NCBI GenBank assembly: GCA_032355985.1
Contig: JAUKVZ010000023.1
Span: 1-25,277, forward strand
Source of the DNA: Sarcodiotheca gaudichaudii
Lineage: Eukaryota > Rhodophyta > Florideophyceae > Gigartinales > Solieriaceae
Reading direction: 5' to 3'
Length of the DNA: 25,277 bases
The notes beneath the pieces were generated by a model that saw only the letters and a program-made list of their open reading frames with translations, was not told the origin of the DNA and did no database searches. The translations under genes were made by a program, and so were the position numbers. Shown piece after piece: positions 17,001 through 22,084 of the stretch (positions are counted from its first letter, which is position 1; each line of letters opens with the position of its first letter).

Positions 17001-17265
17001 GAACAAATTTCTGTACATTGCGAACGCCTTGGGCAGAAACTGCGAGGTCATAAATGTAACGAAATTCTCGATCCTTAAATTTACCCTTCAAAAACGCATC
17101 AGACAATTCCGCACCAAGGCCTCGACCGTCAGGAATCGATTGCTTTTTTCCATCCACTGCTCCACGGGAGGCACCAGCCCCTAGAAATAGGACAGCCCGC
17201 CTATTTTTGACAGCGTCAATGAGTAGGTGGTCGTTAGCCAAATCCGAAACCTTTTCCACCTGCAT
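14098..17265 (-). CDS. SIR2 - STAND-like NTPase - TPR - OB-fold protein, candidate anti-phage defence
   Basis: A 1055-residue protein with four regions. (1) SIR2 NAD-binding domain, about 1-270: FLGAGAS (27-33), STNYD (114-118), KLHG with the putative catalytic His160, and CGHGFSD (206-212). (2) P-loop NTPase, about 335-600: Walker-A-like SYAGAGRT (373-380) with arginine in place of the usual lysine, Walker B PIYLFVDD (422-429). (3) Helical TPR-type repeats, about 690-960. (4) A C-terminal OB/cold-shock-like domain, about 997-1055. Known SIR2-STAND proteins such as Avs5, and SIR2-TPR proteins such as DSR-type, sense phage proteins through the repeats and then destroy NAD; that role is inferred here. 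ATG 17265 fits AGGTGG at 9 nt; a TTG at 17271 is the alternative. The gene is solitary and visibly lower in GC than its neighbours (for example 23/60 G+C at 14761-14820 against 37/60 at 12721-12780 in uvrB), a sign of transfer. Confidence 0.88.
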   Translation of the reverse strand: MQVEKVSDLANDHLLIDAVKNRRAVLFLGAGASRGAVDGKKQSIPDGRGLGAELSDAFLKGKFKDREFRYIYDLAVSAQGVRNVQKFVHDRLQPFQPADHHLLIPTFVWSSIFSTNYDLVIERAYQKVDEPLQDLVVLSNDKKEFHEPDGHKNVAYVKLHGCLTDYQEERPPLIASTDQIVNFREGRVGQFDLLMEASKTKNIVFCGHGFSDANILHVLNEFIRDGDNRPPHFIVSPDLEEEEVLYWSSKKILPLQGTFSDLLKKLDGEIPISTRRVSSFVSEEMKTGFHKHISVNARESEDLVHYFRSSATYLADIEFDDDETPRSFYEGVSDGWKFLVDELDVVRSLQRTILEEELVVAQGALPRVILVKSYAGAGRTVFLKRLAYTTEETVGGPTVFVGRDGSVDVNRIREMVSLTNKPIYLFVDDFQRHVDELSDLISIARNEHWSLFLILSGRVNEINIGNEESVTDYVDQEYLIEKLTPTAIQRLLDKLEQHSLLGDLTFVSKADRMERFQKRYDGQLLVSLYETLRGREFLQIVNDEYTNILPMEARLFYLDICSMHRLGVPVRAGLIARVHGLNFEDFRDRFFAPLEGVVRSRYDRKIGDFVYTARHRQIAEMVYEGSAVDNAERLENMKRLLSRLNPGFSYDETVIKHLTRAHNLRKAIPETLLGDEVYSCAIESLGDRAFLYQQRGLYWLYAETGWGSAQALEYLDQAEVFLEQAAKIDPHNKAISHSRAELLYRRAKVSRNDAEKAALREAAVKICTGLLRTAKTAHSWDTIAKVRLDELRDEKRRFDANPTQQFGESLGDLIRKVETIIEDGLDRFPNDHRLLSEDSELNEILGNSDAALVAMEKAFDHSPHDASVARRLARIHQARNEFGKARSVLTEALKSNPSNHGIHFQLARLWLMDGNQQDVDQKEVDHIILHHLGRSYRDEDGKHNRKLLHARQLFVCGENELAREAFDVLKRVQMNYQTRHQLRDPMKSGDGKVDMLYGSVEHCRSGRGSIRFDGYDYPVFFDLGDTATVLKEGSRVRASIFFNFLGPVARDVVIV

Positions 17266-17320
17266 ACTCAAGATCCACCTTATGTGTTCATGCTGAATAA
17301 GAAATTCTTCTATTTAGGAT

Positions 17321-17348
17321 AGAATAGCGAAAGCCTCCCCCTAAACAA
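17321..17348 (-). promoter_or_regulatory. Probable promoter of the SIR2-NTPase gene
   Basis: On the minus strand, TTGTTT (17348-17343) and TATTCT (17326-17321) are spaced by 16 bp, a fair sigma-70-type promoter about 55 bp upstream of the chosen ATG. An AAGAA-A-TTCTT palindrome at 17299-17309 lies just downstream and could be a control site. Confidence 0.45.
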
Positions 17349-17369
17349 ATGATTCTGCTATGCTGAGCA

Positions 17370-17584
17370 CGCGGTGGGCAAATTCCCGCCGTGGGGCTTA
17401 AGAACCCCGTCCCAGGACATGCGGTTACGCGTCTTTAGGTTTTACCTAAGCAGACATATGTGGCCGGGTGACGGCTACGTATGTCCAGGGTTTCGACCTA
17501 AAGGTACCGTGCCCTTCGTCTTGGGAGGGTTCTTAACATCCGGCTTCTGACGCCGGAGAACCCCTTGCACGCAAAACGAGGGGT
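17370..17584 (+). ncRNA. Structured leader RNA with mutually exclusive stems, riboswitch candidate
   Basis: Read on the + strand, the region folds extensively. Hairpin A is 17370-17378 with 17385-17393 (9 bp, two G-U). Closing stem P1 is 17398-17407 with 17527-17536 (10 perfect pairs). Inside it, P2 is 17411-17420 with 17481-17490 (9 pairs around one A-A mismatch), enclosing two hairpins (17431-17455 and 17460-17478). After P1, GGGTTCT (17527-17533) can instead pair with AGAACCC (17557-17563), extended by CCGGC/GCCGG (17540-17556). Finally ACCCCT (17560-17565) can pair with AGGGGT (17579-17584), which covers the ribosome-binding site of the gene at 17589. These pairings compete in the way expected of a translational on/off switch. 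No T run follows, so control at translation fits better than termination. It matches no riboswitch class I recognise. A trans-acting RNA or an RNA read from the other strand is possible. Confidence 0.55.
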
Positions 17585-17588
17585 AGAC

Positions 17589-17885
17589 ATGACCCACGAT
17601 GACAATGAGACCGGGGACGACAAGACCGGGGACGACAAGACCGGAAGCGGCGCACCGGCGGACTTTGCCCTGCACTATCTGAAACGCACCAATGGCACGG
17701 ACGTGGAAGCGCTGGACGCGGTGGCGAACCTCGACCCGGAAAAGGCGGCGACCTATCTCGCCCATGTGCACGGCCCCCGCGCGGGCGAGGAGGCACTGCT
17801 GCGCTCGCTCATCTGCGAACGGCAATTGCACCGGGTCGGCGCGCGCTTCTGGCTCGGAATTTATCAGCGCATTGCGGCGGGGTGA
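17589..17885 (+). CDS. Small protein of unknown function, downstream of the structured leader
   Basis: A 98-residue protein. The N-terminus is acidic and low-complexity, with a repeated GDDKT unit encoded by a near-exact 15-bp tandem repeat (about 17612-17646). The rest (residues 25-98) is predicted helical, with LDPEKAATYLAHVHG and EALLRSLICERQLHRVG. There is no signal peptide or membrane segment, and I recognise no family. The start is ATG 17589 behind GAGGGG (17578-17583), 5 nt away; the in-frame TTG at 17565 lies inside the leader stem. The ribosome-binding site can be hidden in a hairpin of the upstream RNA. The stop codon lies inside the first copy of a 70-bp repeat, so the repeat may have been inserted at the 3' end of the gene. 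Confidence 0.65.
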   Translation: MTHDDNETGDDKTGDDKTGSGAPADFALHYLKRTNGTDVEALDAVANLDPEKAATYLAHVHGPRAGEEALLRSLICERQLHRVGARFWLGIYQRIAAG

Positions 17886-17951
17886 CACGGCGTCCTGCGC
17901 TTGCCGCCCCTGGATTGCCGGAACAAGTCCGGCAATGACGGTTCTTTGAGG
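17882..17951 (+). repeat. 70-bp intergenic direct repeat, copy 1
   Basis: This 70-bp segment recurs at 18068-18137 with only two differences. It contains ATTGCCGGA (17914-17922), a 5-nt centre and TCCGGCAAT (17928-17936), a 9-bp REP-like palindrome of the type scattered in alphaproteobacterial intergenic regions. Confidence 0.9.
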
Positions 17952-17994
17952 ATGAAGGTCACCGCCCTCCCAACACGCCCGTCAAGGGCGAGAC

Positions 17995-18012
17995 GGACAC
18001 GGACACGGACAC
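17995..18012 (+). repeat. Short tandem repeat GGACAC x3
   Basis: Three perfect consecutive copies of GGACAC (17995-18000, 18001-18006, 18007-18012), flanked by partial copies, between the two 70-bp repeats. It is non-coding; slippage-prone DNA of no evident function. Confidence 0.85.
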
Positions 18013-18021
18013 GCATACGTC

Positions 18022-18044
18022 ATGCCCGGATTCATTCCGGGCAT
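18022..18044. repeat. REP-like palindrome, second type
   Basis: ATGCCCGGA (18022-18030), a 5-nt centre and TCCGGGCAT (18036-18044) form a perfect 9-bp stem. It has the same stem and loop sizes as the palindromes of the 70-bp repeats, but a different sequence, so it is a related repeat type. Confidence 0.75.
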
Positions 18045-18067
18045 CCAGAGCTGTGGATCGCTGGCGC

Positions 18068-18137
18068 GTGACACGACGTCCTGCGCCTGCCGCCCCTGGA
18101 TTGCCGGAACAAGTCCGGCAATGACGGTTCTTTGAGG
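18068..18137 (+). repeat. 70-bp intergenic direct repeat, copy 2
   Basis: Second copy of the repeat at 17882-17951, with 68 of 70 positions identical, including the 9-bp palindrome (18100-18108 with 18114-18122). The two copies are 186 bp apart, start to start. Confidence 0.9.
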
Positions 18138-18565
18138 CAAAGGGCACAATGGCAGCTAAACCACAAATACTTATCCTCCCCCGCCTGCCCGCCCCCATAT
18201 GTGACTCAACTCCCGCCCATGTGAGGGGCGTGTCGACCGTCCGGCAGGCGGGCGGGAGGCGCGGCTGCCGTTGAGTTGGGGGGTAACGGCCTCACGATGC
18301 GGCGCAACTGCACGGAGGCCGGAAGCCAGACTTCTGGGGCTTACCTTCTAAGCCTTGTGCCCTGCTCTCTGGCGAAAGCCAGGGCGCGGTTCACAAGAAA
18401 CAGAAGCAAGCTAGGGAAATGGAGGCAGTATAAAAAGCAACCGCCGCACGCGGAGTGCCGCAAGGCCTCGTACACATTTTTTCAAGGGGTCTTGCGGTGC
18501 TCCGCGTCCCTCACAATTGATGCACGCCTGCTGCGGCGTCACAGCGGGCGCATCTGCCTGTGCCG
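18138..18565 (+). ncRNA. Structured non-coding stretch, possible RNA or complex repeat
   Basis: About 430 bp without a credible gene but dense in stems. CCTCCC+CCGCCTGCC (18175-18189) pairs with GGCAGGCGG+GGGAGG (18243-18259) with a 2-nt bulge. ACTCAAC (18204-18210) pairs with GTTGAGT (18270-18276), which crosses the first stem. CGGCCTC (18287-18293) pairs with GAGGCCG (18315-18321). GGCTTA (18338-18343) pairs with TAAGCC (18349-18354). CTGGC-GAAA-GCCAG (18369-18382) is a GNRA-capped hairpin, and a long stem ends the stretch (18449-18506). The strand is not certain; it was chosen for the GAAA tetraloop. It resembles no RNA family I can name. A frame at 18276-18683 covers part of it but is probably spurious. 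Confidence 0.35.
18449..18506. other. Long imperfect hairpin beyond the lipoprotein gene
   Basis: CGCGGAG-TG-CCGCAAG-GCC (18449-18467) pairs with GGT-CTTGCGG-TG-CTCCGCG (18488-18506): 17 pairs around one symmetric 2-nt internal loop, with T6 in the loop. On the minus strand a T5 run follows 13 nt after the stem, so it may help end transcription of the lipoprotein gene, though it is not a canonical terminator. Confidence 0.6.
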
Positions 18566-19150
18566 TTACGAACAGCCTTCAATCCACTGCACCTGCTCGT
18601 GGGCGCCAAGGCGAAAGCTTTCCACCACCCCGTCATACAGCACAAACACAATGCCCACCTCATCGCTCAGCGAAACGCGGTAGGTCAGCACCTCATCCTT
18701 GACCCGCTCGACAAGACGCGCGCCATAAACCGCCCGCACCGCCGCCGCCGAACTGCCAAGCCCCAGGCCATTGCCCAGCGACTGACTGCGGCCGCCGGCA
18801 GACGGTTCAACGTCAATGCGCGCAAGCCGCCCGTCGATCAGCATCAGCATGAGGGGACCGCTTTCCGCCCCCAGCCGCGCATAGGCGCAGCCATGGCGTA
18901 CCTCGCCCATCCGCTCAAGCCGAGGGTGGGACAGGTCCACCGGCGCACCAAAACGAAGCTCGCCAAAGCCGGTCTCGTCCAAACGCGGCGCAGGCGCCGC
19001 CACCAGTGGCGGTGGCAGTGTGATCTCATCTGCGCCCTCTGGTGTGCCCCCCATCTCCGGCGTAAACGTGCAGCCCGCCAAAAGCGCCAGCGCAAGCGTG
19101 ACGCCACCACCGACAAATCGTTTTCGCATTCCCACACCCATCGCCGCCAT
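18566..19150 (-). CDS. Putative lipoprotein of unknown function
   Basis: About 194 residues. A basic start and hydrophobic stretch (MRKRFVGGGVTLALALLAGC) end in the lipobox LLAGC, so the mature protein should begin with a lipidated cysteine, anchored to an envelope membrane. The mature part has a Pro/Ala linker and then a mixed domain (FGELRFGAPVDLSHPRL ... GLGLGSSAAAVRAVYGARL ... VFVLYDGVVESFRLG). This domain resembles small periplasmic proteins with a GxSxxxVxxxYG repeat unit. The frame is open further upstream; ATG 19150 has a GGGG-type site before it, and ATG 19129 would give a more typical signal peptide. It is divergent from the PAS-domain gene. Function unknown. Confidence 0.75.
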   Translation of the reverse strand: MAAMGVGMRKRFVGGGVTLALALLAGCTFTPEMGGTPEGADEITLPPPLVAAPAPRLDETGFGELRFGAPVDLSHPRLERMGEVRHGCAYARLGAESGPLMLMLIDGRLARIDVEPSAGGRSQSLGNGLGLGSSAAAVRAVYGARLVERVKDEVLTYRVSLSDEVGIVFVLYDGVVESFRLGAHEQVQWIEGCS

Positions 19151-19306
19151 CCTATCCCCGCCCTCATTGCCTGCCGCATAATGGCGCAAGCCGGTGGATT
19201 TGGGCAAATACAGGGTTTCTTTAACCATGCCTGCTTGCATTCTGTTAAGGCGCACCCCCTATACCAAAGCATAGGTCGTTTCTTTCAGGAGGTCCCCAAA
19301 GGGAGT

Positions 19307-19903
19307 ATGCAACCGCCCGCGCTTCAGTCTCCGCAATCCGTCGCTTTTCCTGATATCTGGTATCAAACGAGAGAACTCGGCGCTGCGCCTTTGCCCGCCA
19401 AGACCGAGCTGCCGCTCCGCGCCCTTGCCCCCCTCATGCCCAATATCGCCATGATTGAACACACAAGCGATGGCCGCGCCCGCTACGTTTTGTTTGGCAC
19501 CGGGCTGGTCAGTTTTTTCGCCCGCGATCTTACAGGCGATTATGTGGAAGGCCCCATGACCGATGAGGCACGGACCAAACTGGAAGCAAGCCGCGCCGCC
19601 TTTGCACACGAGCATGGGCCGGATGCTGTTTTCGCCCGCTGGACCATTGGTCAGGCCCGCACCAGTTCCGGCCGCATGGTGGAATTTGACAACCTGACCT
19701 TCCCCTACATCGAACCAACGAATAACAGCGTACGCTTTATGAGTTTTGTGCAAGGCCTCGCCACACTGGAATATGGCGAAGGGGTGGAGCAGCGTTTCCC
19801 CGACCGCGAGGTGAAAATGTTCAATGCCCTGGGCGCGCGGCCCGACTGGATGCACCAGGACCCCGCCTCCGTCTGCCTGCTCGACGATCCTATCGTCGCC
19901 TGA
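19307..19903 (+). CDS. PAS-domain protein (PAS_5 type)
   Basis: A 198-residue protein that is essentially a single PAS-like domain of the PF07310/PAS_5 kind common in alphaproteobacteria. It shows PDIWYQTRELGAAPLPAK near the N-terminus, ARYVLFGTGLVSFFARDLTGDY in the core and a VRFMSFVQGL strand near the end. PAS domains bind small ligands and sense signals; no output domain is attached, so partners are unknown. The start is ATG 19307, with AGGAGG 15 nt and GGGAG 2 nt upstream. The frame is open far upstream on paper, but that part overlaps the divergent lipoprotein gene in antisense and is not coding. Confidence 0.8.
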   Translation: MQPPALQSPQSVAFPDIWYQTRELGAAPLPAKTELPLRALAPLMPNIAMIEHTSDGRARYVLFGTGLVSFFARDLTGDYVEGPMTDEARTKLEASRAAFAHEHGPDAVFARWTIGQARTSSGRMVEFDNLTFPYIEPTNNSVRFMSFVQGLATLEYGEGVEQRFPDREVKMFNALGARPDWMHQDPASVCLLDDPIVA

Positions 19904-19966
19904 TCGCGACGTCGCGCCCGCGACTTCCCTCTGGCACAGGCGGGCGGAACCGCCTACAAATAGGGT

Positions 19967-20506
19967 ATGGCAGACCACGCACTTCTCATCGGCATGACCG
20001 GCATGCTGGCCCCGGCGGCGCGCGAAATTGTCGGCGAAAGCCAGCACGTCACGCTGTGCGCCCGCGGCGCGGCAAAATTCTCCTTCGGCGAAAAATTTCT
20101 CGACGACAAGCTGATGCGCCTCGGCCTCGATTATCAGGACGAAAAGCATTTCCTGGACACGCTCGCCATTCGCGGGCCCGTCGACCTGGCGGTCACCTGG
20201 CTGCATCCCAAAGCGCCGGACCTGCGCGACCGGATTGCCGAGCGCGTTATTCCCGGTGGCAAGATCGTCGAGATTTTAGGCTCCGCGACGGGACAGCCCG
20301 GCGGCTTTGCCGACGAACGGCTTCAGGCCATGGAGAACCAGTTTGGCAAAACCTATCGTCAGGTCATCCTCGGCTTCCAGCTGGAAGGCGATGGGTCCCG
20401 CTGGCTCACCCATGAGGAAATTTGCGACGGCGTGCTGCGCGCCTATCGCGGCTTTGAAAACCGCACCCTGATCGGCACATTGGAACCCTGGGAGAAACGT
20501 CCATGA
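19967..20506 (+). CDS. Small Rossmann-fold (SDR-like) protein
   Basis: A 179-residue protein. The N-terminal strand-turn-helix (HALLIGMTGMLAPAAREI, residues 4-21) is a nucleotide-binding Rossmann start like those of short-chain dehydrogenases, with the glycines shifted. VDLAVTWLH and IVEILGSATG continue the alternating pattern. There is no canonical YxxxK catalytic pair, so enzymatic activity is doubtful. Its stop overlaps the start of the next gene (ATGA, 20503-20506), so it is coupled to a secreted DUF1176-like protein. Role unknown. Confidence 0.7.
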   Translation: MADHALLIGMTGMLAPAAREIVGESQHVTLCARGAAKFSFGEKFLDDKLMRLGLDYQDEKHFLDTLAIRGPVDLAVTWLHPKAPDLRDRIAERVIPGGKIVEILGSATGQPGGFADERLQAMENQFGKTYRQVILGFQLEGDGSRWLTHEEICDGVLRAYRGFENRTLIGTLEPWEKRP

Positions 20507-21558
20507 AACAGCTATTGGCGGCCCTGATCGCCTTATTCGCCACCCCCGCCCTTGCTGATTTCACCTCAAGCGACATGCTGCCCCCGCCCCAGGCAGAGCT
20601 GGACAGGGTATTGGCGGACCCGGATTGCGAACTTTTCAACGACACCGCCCTCACCGATATGTGGGAGGGCACCACTCTTAACGGCAACACCCGTGTGCAC
20701 ATCGTGCCCTGTTTCATGGGCGCTTATAACGTTATGTCAAAAGTGCTGCTGGAACGTCGTGACGATGAAAGCGACACCTCCACATTTGATACGCTGAGCT
20801 TTGCCGACTATCGCAGTGATCTGGGCTGGATCGGCACTGACATACTGACCAACGCTTTTTTCAACCCTGAGACCGGCCACCTCGCCCACTTCCATAAGGG
20901 CCGCGGGCTTGGCGACTGTGGCGCCACCGGATCCTGGAAATGGACTGGCTACGTTTTCGCCATGGTTGAATATTACGTTGAGGAAGACTGCAACGGCCGC
21001 CTGCCCGACCAGTGGCCACAGGTTTTTGTCAATCCTGCCTTCGCCGCCGCACCGGCAGCAATGGCTGTCGCTGAAGATTGTTCTGTCGCGCCTTATTGTG
21101 AAGACCGACGCTATTTCAAGGATTTTCTCGTTTCCTGTCGAGCGCCAGAGGCAGATGGCGCGCGTTTTTGCTCCGCCAATGCCTATGTTCACAACGCAAA
21201 TGCCCCCGCCGGTTTTGACTATCAGTTGCGCATCAGCCGTGAACGGCGGGACGCACCTTTGCGGGTCTCCCTGATTGCCGTTGATGAATTCCTCAATCGC
21301 TCAAAGCCACTGCAAATCAACGTCGATGGCGAACAGGTCGCCTTTTTGAACCCGGACGAAATCGAGACCTATCAGGCTATCAATGACTATTTCATCGGCC
21401 CGCAGGCGGTGACCGATCATGTTGTAGAGGCGATGAAAGCCGGATCGCAGGTTGAGTTTGCCTATACCGGTGAAAGCGGCAAACCGCTCAACATATCCTT
21501 TTCTCTTTCCGGCTTGACCGCTTCCCTGCTTTGGATGCAGGAAAACGCGCGCAACTGA
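20503..21558 (+). CDS. Secreted DUF1176-like protein with apparently swapped halves
   Basis: A 351-residue protein with a Sec signal peptide (MKQLLAALIALFATPALA, residues 1-18), so it is periplasmic. Residues about 35-180 match the C-terminal half of DUF1176 proteins: PCFMGAYN (69-76), then KGRGLGDCG (132-140) and a tryptophan-rich strand. Residues about 205-348 look like the N-terminal half of DUF1176 or the related IalB fold: FKDFLVSC, a second cysteine, LQINVDGEQ and the closing LSGLTASLLWM. In the usual family order these halves are reversed. Cysteines are abundant and probably form disulfides. Family function is unknown (DUF1176) or linked to host-cell association (IalB); neither should be assumed here. 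It is coupled to the preceding gene by a 4-bp overlap. Confidence 0.75.
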   Translation: MKQLLAALIALFATPALADFTSSDMLPPPQAELDRVLADPDCELFNDTALTDMWEGTTLNGNTRVHIVPCFMGAYNVMSKVLLERRDDESDTSTFDTLSFADYRSDLGWIGTDILTNAFFNPETGHLAHFHKGRGLGDCGATGSWKWTGYVFAMVEYYVEEDCNGRLPDQWPQVFVNPAFAAAPAAMAVAEDCSVAPYCEDRRYFKDFLVSCRAPEADGARFCSANAYVHNANAPAGFDYQLRISRERRDAPLRVSLIAVDEFLNRSKPLQINVDGEQVAFLNPDEIETYQAINDYFIGPQAVTDHVVEAMKAGSQVEFAYTGESGKPLNISFSLSGLTASLLWMQENARN

Positions 21559-21560
21559 AA

Positions 21561-21968
21561 TCAGCCCACCAGATAGGCACCAACATCTTTCACATCAAAG
21601 ATAAGCGACACCCAAAGCGTCGTAAGCGCAGCCACGTACCAGACACCATAGAGGCTTTTCATTTCAATCTGCGAAAACCGCCTCGTCATGTAGATTGCCG
21701 CTGGTCCCCAGAAAACGATATGCGTGAGCCCCCAAAGACCGTTCCAGCCAACATATACCCCCATGACCATCGTCGCAGGGATGGTCAGCAGGACAGCCAG
21801 CACCAGCCAGCGCGCCTCAACTTTGAATATCGCCGCTACCAGCGCTGCTGGCCCCAGAATGATCCACATCCAATTCATCCAGAGCTGCACCCATTGTGGC
21901 AACGCCGCAATATACGCTTCCTGTTCGACCTGAGCGATCGCCCAGGCATCCATAAATTCCGCAAACAT
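21561..21968 (-). CDS. Small integral membrane protein
   Basis: A 135-residue protein with four hydrophobic helices (MWIILGPAALVAAIF, WLVLAVLLTIPATMVMGVYV, GLTHIVFWGPAAIYM, YVAALTTLWVSLIFDV). The polar N-terminus (about 1-25) is rich in Gln/Glu. The ATG at 21968 follows a GGGGGG-type ribosome-binding site. It is convergent with the DUF1176-like gene, with only 2 bp between stops. I recognise no named family. Confidence 0.75.
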   Translation of the reverse strand: MFAEFMDAWAIAQVEQEAYIAALPQWVQLWMNWMWIILGPAALVAAIFKVEARWLVLAVLLTIPATMVMGVYVGWNGLWGLTHIVFWGPAAIYMTRRFSQIEMKSLYGVWYVAALTTLWVSLIFDVKDVGAYLVG

Positions 21969-22010
21969 GGACCCCCCTTACAACCTTGATTGGCTCTTGT
22001 TGTTCGGTCC

Positions 22011-22056
22011 ATTGTGAGAGCTAACGTCCACCTCTGCACCTCACAATTGCGTTAGC
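22011..22056. promoter_or_regulatory. Two interleaved inverted repeats upstream of the GFA-like gene
   Basis: ATTGTGAG (22011-22018) pairs with CTCACAAT (22040-22047), and GCTAACG (22020-22026) pairs with CGTTAGC (22050-22056), both perfectly. The order is A-B-A'-B', so the two stems cross. As DNA they could be two overlapping operators; as RNA, a pseudoknot-like leader. They sit between a leftward membrane-protein gene and the rightward GFA-like gene. Confidence 0.6.
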
Positions 22057-22084
22057 GATGCGACCAAGTCCGCAAGAAGAAGCC

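Noticed and set aside
14058-17370. Integrated mobile element around the low-GC SIR2 gene
   Set aside because: No integrase, transposase, terminal inverted repeat or matching direct repeats at the two edges could be seen; transfer is inferred from composition only.
17370-17584. Identification of the structured leader as tmRNA, SRP RNA, RNase P RNA or 6S RNA
   Set aside because: None of the signature segments of those RNAs as I know them was found, and the ribosome-binding-site pairing points to a cis-acting leader.
17882-18137. Spaced repeats as a possible CRISPR array
   Set aside because: Only two copies of a 70-bp unit 186 bp apart, with internal palindromes typical of REP elements and no cas genes.
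18276-18683. A 135-codon frame with a TTG start over the structured region
   Set aside because: It has no ribosome-binding site, runs into the antisense of the lipoprotein gene and covers several stems that better explain the sequence. Kept only as a remote possibility if the protein proves conserved.
18560-19306. Upstream extension of the PAS-domain gene to a 447-residue protein
   Set aside because: The extra part is antisense to the lipoprotein gene, is Arg/His/Pro-rich without domain features, and the start at 19307 has a good ribosome-binding site.
19259-20206. A 315-codon frame antisense to the PAS and Rossmann genes
   Set aside because: It spans two well-supported genes on the other strand and carries no recognisable domain.
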